DNA from: Bacillota bacterium
GTDB lineage: Bacteria; Bacillota; Clostridia; Oscillospirales; Ruminococcaceae
Length of the DNA: 5,395 nt
Reading direction: 5' to 3'
Assembly: GCA_023456995.1 (NCBI GenBank)
Contig: JAEWNU010000004.1
Coordinates: forward strand, 1-5,395
Program-made: the position numbers and the translations under genes
Notes under the pieces: generated by a model
Database searches by the model: none
What the model saw: only the letters and a program-made list of their open reading frames with translations
What the model was told of the DNA's origin: nothing
Shown here: piece after piece, positions 1-5,395 of the stretch
Position numbering within the stretch: the first letter of the stretch is position 1
Layout: every line of letters starts with the position of its first letter

Positions 1-570
1 ACAGATAATAATGCATCCAACGGTATTGTTCAGCCCTATTCCGATACACCACTTGACGGTGAGCAGGTTGGGGAAATGGTATATCTCAATATCATCAACC
101 GAGCCGTCAAATATGTGTACATCTGCACACCCTATCTGATCGTTGATAATGAAACTGTGACTGCGCTGCTGCTGGCAGCTAAAAACGGGGTGGATGTCCG
201 CATCATAACACCCCATCAGGGTGATAAATGGTATGTGCATATGGTTACCCGTGCCTATTATGCCCAACTTGTGCGGGGCGGGGTCAAAATCTATGAATAT
301 ACGCCTGGTTTTATCCACGCAAAAACCTTTGTGGCCGACGATGAGGTCGCCACGGTGGGCACTATCAATCTGGATTATCGTAGTTTTTATCTACACTTTG
401 AGTGTGGCGTGTGGATGGCGCGGACCAATGCCGTGTGTGATATTCGGACAGACTTCTTAAACACGCTAGAACTTTGTGAGCCGGTCAACGCTGATAGTAA
501 ACAATTAAAATTCGGCTGTATACTGCGGCTGGTTAGTGCGGTGCTACGGCTGTTTTCACCCTTAATGTAA
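1..570 (+). CDS. cls: Cardiolipin synthase, C-terminal part (5' end outside window)
   Basis: Frame 1 is open from the first base to TAA at 568-570, so 189 residues of a longer protein are visible; the Met codon at 76 is internal. Family role: joining two phosphatidylglycerol molecules (or a related donor) into cardiolipin at the cytoplasmic membrane. The visible part is the second phospholipase D domain. Its HKD motif HAKTFVADD...GTIN is intact: His at 316-318, Lys at 322-324, Asp at 337-339, Gly at 358-360, Asn at 367-369. Flanking blocks GIVQPYSDTPLDGEQ, TPYLIVDNE and YEYTPGFIHAKT are typical of clostridial Cls proteins. The tail ends in LRLFSPLM, close to the usual family C-terminus, so the 3' end looks natural. 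The roughly 25 residues before that tail look divergent from what I remember of the family. The N-terminal membrane helices and first HKD motif lie upstream of the window. An iclR-type gene follows after 45 nt with no evident terminator. Confidence 0.92.
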   Translation, partial: TDNNASNGIVQPYSDTPLDGEQVGEMVYLNIINRAVKYVYICTPYLIVDNETVTALLLAAKNGVDVRIITPHQGDKWYVHMVTRAYYAQLVRGGVKIYEYTPGFIHAKTFVADDEVATVGTINLDYRSFYLHFECGVWMARTNAVCDIRTDFLNTLELCEPVNADSKQLKFGCILRLVSAVLRLFSPLM

Positions 571-615
571 TACAATAAGCCAATAGATGGCGTTAAATAA
601 AAGGAGGCATGCCTT

Positions 616-1419
616 ATGAAAAGAAACATGGGTACGGATAAGACCACGCGTTCCAATCAGTCTTCTGAGAAAATGCTTGCAATTTTAGAGCGCATGTCCG
701 AGCAGGATGAACCGATACGTTTACAGGATATCTCCCGCTTGGTCGGGATGAATGAAAGCACCGCGCTGCGCTATATCGCCACGCTGCAAAAGAGTGGGTA
801 TGTGGTGCAGGATTCCGATACCGGACGGTATTCGCTTACCTATAAGATTTGTGCGGTGGCTGCTAATGTGTCCAGCCGCAAAAATATCCGCAATATCTGT
901 TCACCCTACCTGCGCTCGATCGCACATATTTTTTCTGAGTCGGCTAACGTCGCTGAAGAACATAACATGATGGTGGTATATATCGAGGCGATTAGCGGCC
1001 CGCGCCAGCTTTTGATGACCACTCGCCGCGTGGGAAATGTTTCTCCCATGCACTGTACGGCGGTGGGCAAGCTGTTACTTCTCAACTACAGCCAGCAGCA
1101 GCTTCAACAGTATATTGCCGCTAAGGGGCTGCCGACACTTACCGACCATACCATCACTGAGCCCGCCCGTTTGTTTGCTGAGCTAGATAAGATTCGCGCA
1201 CAGGGTTATGCCTTTGACAACGAGGAATATGAGCCGGGTGCCAGATGTGTGGCCGCACCGATCTATGACTACACCGGCAACATTATTGCGGGACTTAGCG
1301 TCAGTGGCCCGATCACCCGTATGACCGACGAACATATCTATGAAAAACTCCCTTTCCTACTTGACGCGGCACAGCAGATTTCGTTGCGTATGGGTTATGA
1401 AGGACGCTTACTGCGGTAA
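616..1419 (+). CDS. IclR-family transcriptional regulator
   Basis: A 267-residue protein, slightly longer than the usual 240-260 for the family because of a polar N-terminal extension. Residues about 15-80 form the winged helix-turn-helix: LQDISRLVGMNESTALRYIA (36-55) is the HTH, followed by the wing GYVVQDSDTGRYSLT. Residues about 95-260 form the IclR effector domain, with hallmark blocks GNVSPMHCTAVGK (140-152), DNEEYEPGARCVAAPIYD (201-218) and AGLSVSGP (225-232). Known members bind small, often carboxylated or aromatic, metabolites and repress or activate nearby catabolic genes; the ligand here cannot be read from sequence. The ATG at 616 is chosen over Met5 (628) because AAGGAGG at 601-607 sits 8 nt upstream of it. 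TACAAT at 571-576 resembles a -10 box but has no good -35 partner, so read-through from cls is the simpler reading. No obvious catabolic gene cluster lies beside it, so the target is unknown. Confidence 0.93.
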   Translation: MKRNMGTDKTTRSNQSSEKMLAILERMSEQDEPIRLQDISRLVGMNESTALRYIATLQKSGYVVQDSDTGRYSLTYKICAVAANVSSRKNIRNICSPYLRSIAHIFSESANVAEEHNMMVVYIEAISGPRQLLMTTRRVGNVSPMHCTAVGKLLLLNYSQQQLQQYIAAKGLPTLTDHTITEPARLFAELDKIRAQGYAFDNEEYEPGARCVAAPIYDYTGNIIAGLSVSGPITRMTDEHIYEKLPFLLDAAQQISLRMGYEGRLLR

Positions 1420-1435
1420 CTTGGTGACTACGAGA

Positions 1436-1500
1436 ACAAAAAACTCCGCCCTTTTGGGTCAGGCATCGAAGTGTGCCACCAGCAGGGCGGATAATTTTGT
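1436..1500 (+). terminator. Possible hairpin terminator after the IclR-type gene
   Basis: The core stem TCCGCCCT (1445-1452) pairs perfectly with AGGGCGGA (1484-1491). Outside it, ACAAAA (1436-1441) can pair with TTTTGT (1495-1500) across a 3x3 internal loop. Inside it, GGT-ca-GGCA (1457-1465) can pair with TGCCACC (1474-1480). A short TTTT follows the GC stem, starting 17 nt beyond the IclR stop codon. The loop is long and the T-tract is weak and interrupted, so this may instead be a structured RNA element or act only partly as a terminator. Confidence 0.4.
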
Positions 1501-1567
1501 GTAAAATTAAATTCTACTGGCAATAACCTTACAAAAAATCGACACTTCTGTGGTAGAATAAAATGAA

Positions 1568-1596
1568 GTCACAGGTATGGCAGGACAACTTATTAT
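1568..1596 (+). promoter_or_regulatory. Candidate sigma-A-type promoter for the CapA-like gene
   Basis: GTCACA (1568-1573) matches 4 of 6 bases of the -35 consensus and TATTAT (1591-1596) matches 5 of 6 of the -10 consensus, with a 17-nt spacer. Transcription would begin near 1603, giving a leader of about 125-130 nt that starts just before the 1614-1644 stem-loop. An alternative pair, TTACAA (1529-1534) and TAGAAT (1554-1559), has a poorer 19-nt spacing. In AT-rich spacer DNA such matches are common, so support is weak. Confidence 0.25.
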
Positions 1597-1613
1597 ACAA
1601 ATGTTCGATTGGG

Positions 1614-1644
1614 CATTTAAAGCAAAAGCGGGCATGCTTTAATG
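1614..1644 (+). other. Stem-loop in the leader of the CapA-like gene
   Basis: CAT-t-TAAAGCA (1614-1624, one bulged T) pairs with TGCTTTAATG (1635-1644), giving a 10-bp stem with a 10-nt loop. It is not followed by a T-run, so it does not look like an intrinsic terminator. Just downstream, GGG/CCC around AAAA (1652-1661) could form a tiny hairpin that competes with a longer pairing of AAAACC (1655-1660) to GGTTTT (1680-1685). I recognise no known riboswitch or leader class here; the role is unknown. Confidence 0.35.
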
Positions 1645-1730
1645 TCTGTATGGGAAAACCCTGCGGATAATAGAGAACCGGTTTTAACTAGCTGATCGTA
1701 TATCTGTATGAGGATACTTGGAGGAAATGG

Positions 1731-2987
1731 ATGAAAAGAACAGGTGCGCTTAAACTAATAGCGCTGGTGCTGCTGCTTTCGCTTTCTGCAATCGGATTAT
1801 TTTGGGCGACGACCAATTTAGACATTCATAGCTTTTATAAGGGTGGGGCACCTTCTGAGTCGGCGGCTGTGTCGGCTTCTGAACCCGCGCCGGAGTCGCA
1901 ACCCGAGCCCGAGCCCGAACCGGAATCTTCGAAGCTGCACTTTATGGCAGCGGGTGATAATCTAATCCACGATAATATATATAAACAAGCTTCGGCACGT
2001 ACCGGGGGAAAAGGATTTGATTTTGACCCGCCCTATCAACATATTGCGGGACTATTTCAAGAAGCCGATGTCGCATTTATCAATCAGGAGACCATAATAG
2101 CCGAAAGTGTTTATCCACTGTCAGGTTATCCGTTGTTTAATTCACCAGAAGCGGTGGGCGACAAAATTGTAGATATGGGCTTTAACGTGGTGTGCATGGC
2201 TAATAACCACATGTTCGACATGGGAGAAACCGGCTTGATTGCCGCGATGGATTATTGGGGTGCCAACCCGGATGTACTGTCTATGGGGGCTTGGCGTGCC
2301 GAAGAGGATATGCAGAAGCCTTTAACGATCAAGAAAAATGGCATTACTATCGGTTTTGTACCGATCACTGAACATACAAATGGACTTAAGCTGCCTGCTG
2401 AAACACCGCTGCGGTTTATTCGTTCGGACGAATACGACCTAATGAAGCAACAAGTGGAGTTGGCCCGTGCCAACAGCGATTTTGTGGTAGTCTCGATTCA
2501 CTGGGGCACTGAAAACAGCAACAGCACCAACGACAATCAGCTTGAGCTGGCGCAGATGTTTGCCGATTGGGGTGTTGACCTGCTGCTGGGCCACCATTCT
2601 CACACGTTGCAGCCGATGGAATGGCGAACCGGACAAAGTGGCAACCGTATGCTGGTAACCTATTCGCTGGGCAACTTCATTTCGAGTATGCTTGACCCGC
2701 AGAATATGCTGGGTGGCGTCCTTGATTTGGATATCGAAAAGGATGCAAAAACAGGTGAGACAGCGATCACCCGGGCCAAAATGATTCCGGTTGTCACGCA
2801 GTATGACACTACCGGGCGCAAGGATGTGCGAATTTATCCATTCGTCGAGTACACGGATGAGCTGGTAAAAAAACACGGTATGACGCAATGGCATGGTCAG
2901 TTCTCGCTGTCGTACCTGTCTAATATCATTAAAAAGAATATTCCGGCAGAATTTTTAAACGACGATGTATTGGGGAAATTAGGATAA
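1731..2987 (+). CDS. CapA-like membrane-anchored metallophosphatase-fold protein (PGA_cap family)
   Basis: A 418-residue protein of the CapA/PgsA type, named after poly-gamma-glutamate capsule synthesis; many family members occur alone with unknown substrates. Residues about 8-26 form one hydrophobic segment, acting as membrane anchor or signal peptide with no lipobox, so the domain should lie outside the membrane. Residues about 38-67 are a Ser/Ala/Pro/Glu-rich linker including four PE dipeptides. The catalytic-type domain follows: GDNLIH (75-80), FINQET (116-121), MANNHMFDMG (156-165), SIHWGTEN (255-262), GHHSHTLQP (287-295) and YSLGNF (311-316). The Asp, Asn and His residues of these blocks (D76, H80, N118, N159, H160, H257, H288, H289, H291) match the calcineurin-like metal-site pattern and look intact. 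GGAGG at 1720-1724 is 6 nt before the chosen ATG. No capBC/pgsBC partner genes are seen nearby, so capsule synthesis is not shown; a cell-wall or surface-polymer phosphodiesterase role is equally possible. It appears to be a single-gene unit with its own spacer and terminator. Confidence 0.88.
   Translation: MKRTGALKLIALVLLLSLSAIGLFWATTNLDIHSFYKGGAPSESAAVSASEPAPESQPEPEPEPESSKLHFMAAGDNLIHDNIYKQASARTGGKGFDFDPPYQHIAGLFQEADVAFINQETIIAESVYPLSGYPLFNSPEAVGDKIVDMGFNVVCMANNHMFDMGETGLIAAMDYWGANPDVLSMGAWRAEEDMQKPLTIKKNGITIGFVPITEHTNGLKLPAETPLRFIRSDEYDLMKQQVELARANSDFVVVSIHWGTENSNSTNDNQLELAQMFADWGVDLLLGHHSHTLQPMEWRTGQSGNRMLVTYSLGNFISSMLDPQNMLGGVLDLDIEKDAKTGETAITRAKMIPVVTQYDTTGRKDVRIYPFVEYTDELVKKHGMTQWHGQFSLSYLSNIIKKNIPAEFLNDDVLGKLG
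1902..1925 (+). repeat. Pro-Glu dipeptide repeat in the CapA-like linker
   Basis: Four consecutive CCN-GAR codon pairs encode PEPEPEPE (residues 58-65), with the hexamer CCCGAG twice in a row. Such PE linkers are usually extended, stiff spacers holding an extracytoplasmic domain away from the membrane. Tandem hexamers can vary in copy number by slippage without shifting frame. Confidence 0.7.
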
Positions 2988-2990
2988 AGT

Positions 2991-3028
2991 CAGGGCCTCT
3001 GAACTGTATATACAGCTCAGAGGCCCTG
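2991..3028. terminator. Strong hairpin terminator between convergent genes, probably bidirectional
   Basis: CAGGGCCTCTGA (2991-3002) pairs perfectly with TCAGAGGCCCTG (3017-3028), a 12-bp GC-rich stem. After one A-C mismatch, CTGT (3004-3007) pairs with ACAG (3012-3015) around an ATAT loop. The stem begins 3 nt after the CapA-like stop codon (2985-2987) and is followed by TTTATAT on the + strand. Read from the other strand, the stem is followed by ACTTTATC, a weaker T-tract that could stop the leftward dehydratase transcript, whose stop lies 32 nt away. Confidence 0.85.
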
Positions 3029-3060
3029 TTTATATGCTTCATCGAAATCCTATTTGCAGT

Positions 3061-4011
3061 TTAAAGAATTCCCTTTAAAAGAGCAGGGTCGATGTTTCCA
3101 CCCGAGATAACAAAGCAAACTTTTTCATTCGCCTTTACATTCAGCTTCTTGGCAAGCGCGGCAGCAACTGGCATTGAGGATGAGGGCTCGGCTATAACTT
3201 TTGCGGATAAAACAGTCAGCTTCATAGCGGCGCGAATGTCGTCGTCGGTGACGGAAATCAACACGTCTACCAACTGTTCAATCATCTCAAAGTTGTCCGG
3301 GTCAGCGTGGTCGGTGCGGGTACCATCAGCAATAGTATCCACATTATCAAGCCACACCGGTTTTTTAGCTTGGCGGCTGGCGCTGTATCGGGGTGCGCCT
3401 GTCGGTTCTGTTCCGATAATCCGGATATCGGGCTTTATCGCCTTGGCGGCAGTCGCAATACCGGAGAGCATGCCTCCGCCTCCGACCGGCGATACAATAG
3501 TCGCCATATCAGGCTCATCCTGTAAAATCTCTATGGCGATAGTGCCCTGTCCGGCTCTAACATAATCGTTTGCATAAGGGTGAATGAGCGTTCTTCCCTC
3601 CTGCTGCACCAGTTCGTTGGCCTTTTCATCGCGTTCGCTCGAACGTGTTCCCGCCAGCAGTACCGTTGCGCCGTAAGATTTTGTTCCCGCCAACTTGACA
3701 GGGTTAACATTTTCAGGCATGACAATAACCGCGTCAAGCCCTAAAAGCTTGGCGGCGCAGGCAACCCCCTGCGCATGGTTTCCGCTGGAACAACACACCA
3801 CACCGTTTTTTTTCTGCTCATCGGTTAAGCAGAGCATGGCGTTGATAGCGCCCCGTATTTTGAACGAGCCTGTGACCTGTAAATTTTCGGGCTTGAGATA
3901 GACCATGCAACCCAGTGCCGCATCCAAAGCGGGTACACGCAGCAGCGGTGTGCGGACGATATAGGAAGAAATTCTTTTTTGTGCCTCTAAAACATCCGAA
4001 TAAGTGATCAT
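3061..4011 (-). CDS. PLP-dependent serine/threonine dehydratase-like enzyme (fold type II)
   Basis: A 316-residue protein of the threonine ammonia-lyase / serine racemase group, which removes water and ammonia from threonine or serine to give 2-oxobutanoate or pyruvate, or racemises serine. Motifs seen: PLP lysine in TGSFKIRGA (Lys51), SSGNHAQG (75-82) contacting substrate and cofactor, the phosphate-binding glycine loop VGGGGM (176-181), and ISGGNID (302-308) near the pyridine ring. Length matches catabolic TdcB-type enzymes and serine racemases (about 320 residues); there is no C-terminal ACT domain as in biosynthetic IlvA, so isoleucine feedback control is not expected. Two blocks differ from textbook threonine dehydratase: ADGTRTDHADPDNFEMI (228-244) and EPSSS (275-279) where EPSGA is usual. 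Substrate is therefore uncertain: serine, threonine or 3-hydroxyaspartate are all possible. The ATG is preceded by AGGAG (4020-4024 on the minus strand), 8 nt upstream. It follows malQ by 44 nt with no hairpin between, so co-transcription is likely. Confidence 0.9.
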   Translation of the reverse strand: MITYSDVLEAQKRISSYIVRTPLLRVPALDAALGCMVYLKPENLQVTGSFKIRGAINAMLCLTDEQKKNGVVCCSSGNHAQGVACAAKLLGLDAVIVMPENVNPVKLAGTKSYGATVLLAGTRSSERDEKANELVQQEGRTLIHPYANDYVRAGQGTIAIEILQDEPDMATIVSPVGGGGMLSGIATAAKAIKPDIRIIGTEPTGAPRYSASRQAKKPVWLDNVDTIADGTRTDHADPDNFEMIEQLVDVLISVTDDDIRAAMKLTVLSAKVIAEPSSSMPVAAALAKKLNVKANEKVCFVISGGNIDPALLKGIL

Positions 4012-4055
4012 ATAAACAGCTCCTTTTCATTTGCAATTCACAAAGATCATTAAGT

Positions 4056-5395
4056 TTAACCACGCCCATAAGTATGAGTAATTCTTTTTAGACGATAGGC
4101 CACCTCTGAGTTCAAAGCGTCCGACCGCACCCGCCAGGACCAGTTTTTATCCCCAATTGTACCGGGGAAGTTTACCCTAGCATCCGCCCCCAAGCCGAGA
4201 ATGTCCTGTAGCGGGGCGATGGCCAAACGACTTGGGGACATCCATGCGCCGCATACGGCGCCCCATCCAAAGCCTTCTTCGGGTCGCAGACGAAGATAAT
4301 CAAAAGCAAATGCTTGTTCCTCAGGGCCTGCTTCAGAAAACAACCATTGAACAAAGGTGGGGGTATCATGCGTGCCGGTATACATCACCGAATCAACAGG
4401 GCAATTGTGGGGAAGATAGCTACTGTCCCCGACCGGATCAAAGGCATAAACTAATACCTTCATACCAGGCAGCCCTGAGCCAAGAATAAAATTTCGAGCA
4501 GATTCATCTAAATCACCTAAGTCTTCCGCAATAAGAGTCAGTTCAGGAACCTGTTGGGTCAAAAAGTCTATCAAAGGTTGCCCAGGTGCTCTTTTCCAGC
4601 AGCCTTCCAGCGCACTTTGTGACTGAGACGGAATAGACCAGTAATTGTGGAATCCGCGAAAATGATCTATTCGCACTATGTCGTAAAGAATTGCAGCGTT
4701 TTTTAATCGCGCGGTCCACCAGTCAAAAAGGGCTGTCTTTTGGTTTTCCCAATCATACAGGGGATTGCCCCAATGCTGCCCCTTATCAGAAAATGCGTCT
4801 GGTGGAACCCCTGCGACACGGGTTGGGCTAAGGTTCTCATCGACTTGGAAAAGTGCCGGGTCAGACCAGACTTGAACACTGTCGGCTGAGACGTAGATGG
4901 GGATATCGCCCATAATAGCTATACCGTGTGCTTTGGCATAGCGCCTTAGCTCCGCCCACTGGCGAAAAAAGTGATACTGTAGAAAAATCTCAAAGTCTAT
5001 CTCATCGGCAAGCTTAATGCGGTACTGAGCCAAAGTTGCAGGATCGCGCAGACGCGCAGCTTGATCGGGCCATTGGTTTAGGGGACACCCAAAATGTTGA
5101 CTGAGTGCAGCAAAAAGGGCATGGTCAGGCAGCCAACCAATATGCTGTTCCACAAAATTTGATCTAGCCGCTGTATTATCGTCCCGCGACCAAGCTTTCT
5201 TTAACAGTAGAAAACGATTTTGCTGAAGCCAGTTATAATCTACATAGTCAGGGTTAAAAAAACGTGCGGTAGCCAGTTCCTCCGGTGAAAGCAACCCTTG
5301 CACCGACAAATCTTCTAAATCCAATATCAGAGGGTTGCCCGCAAACGCTGAGGGAGACATATAAGGGGAGTTGCCGCTTCCACATGGAACCAGTG
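4056..5395 (-). CDS. malQ: 4-alpha-glucanotransferase (amylomaltase, GH77), 5' end outside window
   Basis: Cytoplasmic enzyme that moves glucan segments between maltodextrins, releasing glucose and longer chains for phosphorylase. The frame stays open to the right edge: upstream of the Met codon at 5358-5360 it reads LVPCGSGNSPY, so that Met lies inside the conserved SPYxSxSAFAGNP block and is not the start. About 445 residues are visible; the family is usually near 500, so perhaps 45-60 N-terminal residues are missing. Numbering from that Met, the catalytic residues are present: nucleophile Asp232 in VRIDHFRGF (codon 4665-4667), acid/base Glu279 in LIAEDLG (4524-4526) and stabiliser Asp332 in TGTHDTPT (4365-4367). 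Also present are GDIPIYVSADSVQVWSDP (151-168), AGVPPDAFSDKGQHWGNPLY (183-202) and VNFPGTIGDKNWSWR (396-410). GTHDTPT departs slightly from the common GTHDNDT/GTHDNPT, without loss of the catalytic Asp. It ends in TAA at 4056-4058, with a dehydratase gene 44 nt downstream on the same strand. Confidence 0.96.
   Translation of the reverse strand, partial: LVPCGSGNSPYMSPSAFAGNPLILDLEDLSVQGLLSPEELATARFFNPDYVDYNWLQQNRFLLLKKAWSRDDNTAARSNFVEQHIGWLPDHALFAALSQHFGCPLNQWPDQAARLRDPATLAQYRIKLADEIDFEIFLQYHFFRQWAELRRYAKAHGIAIMGDIPIYVSADSVQVWSDPALFQVDENLSPTRVAGVPPDAFSDKGQHWGNPLYDWENQKTALFDWWTARLKNAAILYDIVRIDHFRGFHNYWSIPSQSQSALEGCWKRAPGQPLIDFLTQQVPELTLIAEDLGDLDESARNFILGSGLPGMKVLVYAFDPVGDSSYLPHNCPVDSVMYTGTHDTPTFVQWLFSEAGPEEQAFAFDYLRLRPEEGFGWGAVCGAWMSPSRLAIAPLQDILGLGADARVNFPGTIGDKNWSWRVRSDALNSEVAYRLKRITHTYGRG

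Larger units (their letters stand above)
1420..1730. other. Non-coding spacer between the IclR-type and CapA-like genes
   Basis: This 311-nt stretch has no credible gene. It holds the possible terminator near 1436-1500, a separated inverted repeat ATTCTAC (1511-1517) / GTAGAAT (1553-1559), a weak promoter candidate (1568-1596), a stem-loop (1614-1644), a second short pairing AAAACC (1655-1660) with GGTTTT (1680-1685), and a small hairpin (1698-1717) directly before the ribosome site GGAGG at 1720-1724. An ATG-initiated frame at 1563-1670 encodes 35 residues but has no ribosome site and is not called a gene. Confidence 0.6.

Noticed and set aside
480..570. Frameshift or truncation at the cls 3' end
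   Set aside because: Although the segment before the end looks divergent, the frame closes with LRLFSPLM, resembling the normal family C-terminus, so it reads as natural variation.
387..656. An 89-residue minus-strand frame spanning the cls-iclR junction
   Set aside because: It is antisense to the cls HKD domain end and the regulator start and has no recognisable family features.
1563..1670. A 35-residue ATG-initiated reading frame in the spacer before the CapA-like gene
   Set aside because: No ribosome site precedes it, the predicted peptide has no recognisable pattern, and it overlaps the proposed promoter and leader stem-loop.
1600..1730. Known riboswitch (c-di-GMP, THF, ZTP, preQ1, guanidine) or T-box before the CapA-like gene
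   Set aside because: None of the conserved core strings I know for these classes is present, and no T-box sequence like AGGGTGGNACCGCG is seen.
2439..2894. A 151-residue reading frame on the minus strand
   Set aside because: It lies wholly antisense to the metal-site region of the CapA-like gene, whose protein motifs are clear; the opposite frame shows no family features.
3092..3565. A 157-residue reading frame on the plus strand
   Set aside because: It is antisense to the dehydratase, which carries intact catalytic motifs; the plus-strand protein is low-complexity Ser/Ala/Ile-rich shadow sequence.
1..5395. Insertion sequence, phage, CRISPR or tRNA-linked island
   Set aside because: No transposase or integrase, no regularly spaced repeats, no terminal inverted repeats around genes and no tRNA-like cloverleaf were seen.

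Overview
The window reads as ordinary chromosomal DNA from a low-to-medium GC Gram-positive anaerobe, most likely a Clostridia member (Bacillota, Oscillospiraceae/Ruminococcaceae-like). This rests on the style of the protein sequences (cardiolipin synthase, GH77 and CapA-like proteins), the strong AAGGAGG-type ribosome sites, and short gaps between co-directional genes. The genus cannot be fixed from the sequence alone.

Layout: three genes run rightward and two run leftward, meeting tail to tail near position 3000. Rightward: the C-terminal part of a cardiolipin synthase (1-570, cut by the left edge); an IclR-family transcriptional regulator (616-1419); a 311-nt spacer with a possible terminator, a weak candidate promoter and a structured leader; then a membrane-anchored CapA-like metallophosphatase-fold protein (1731-2987). 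A strong hairpin at 2991-3028 separates the converging units. Leftward: an almost complete 4-alpha-glucanotransferase MalQ (5395 down to 4056, 5' end outside the window), followed 44 nt later by a fold-type II PLP-dependent serine/threonine dehydratase-like enzyme (4011-3061).

How the genes work together: cardiolipin synthase (membrane phospholipid) and the CapA-like protein (cell envelope) both act at the envelope, but nothing shows a shared pathway. The IclR regulator lies close behind cls with no visible terminator between them and may be co-transcribed with it; its target genes cannot be read from this window. malQ and the dehydratase are probably one transcript although maltodextrin and hydroxy-amino-acid metabolism are not directly linked.

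No new multi-gene system, mobile element, CRISPR array or RNA gene was found. The least explained part is the structured 5' leader of the CapA-like gene (about 1600-1730), which matches no riboswitch class I know. The remaining findings are modest: a dehydratase with non-standard motifs and two gene pairings of unclear logic.
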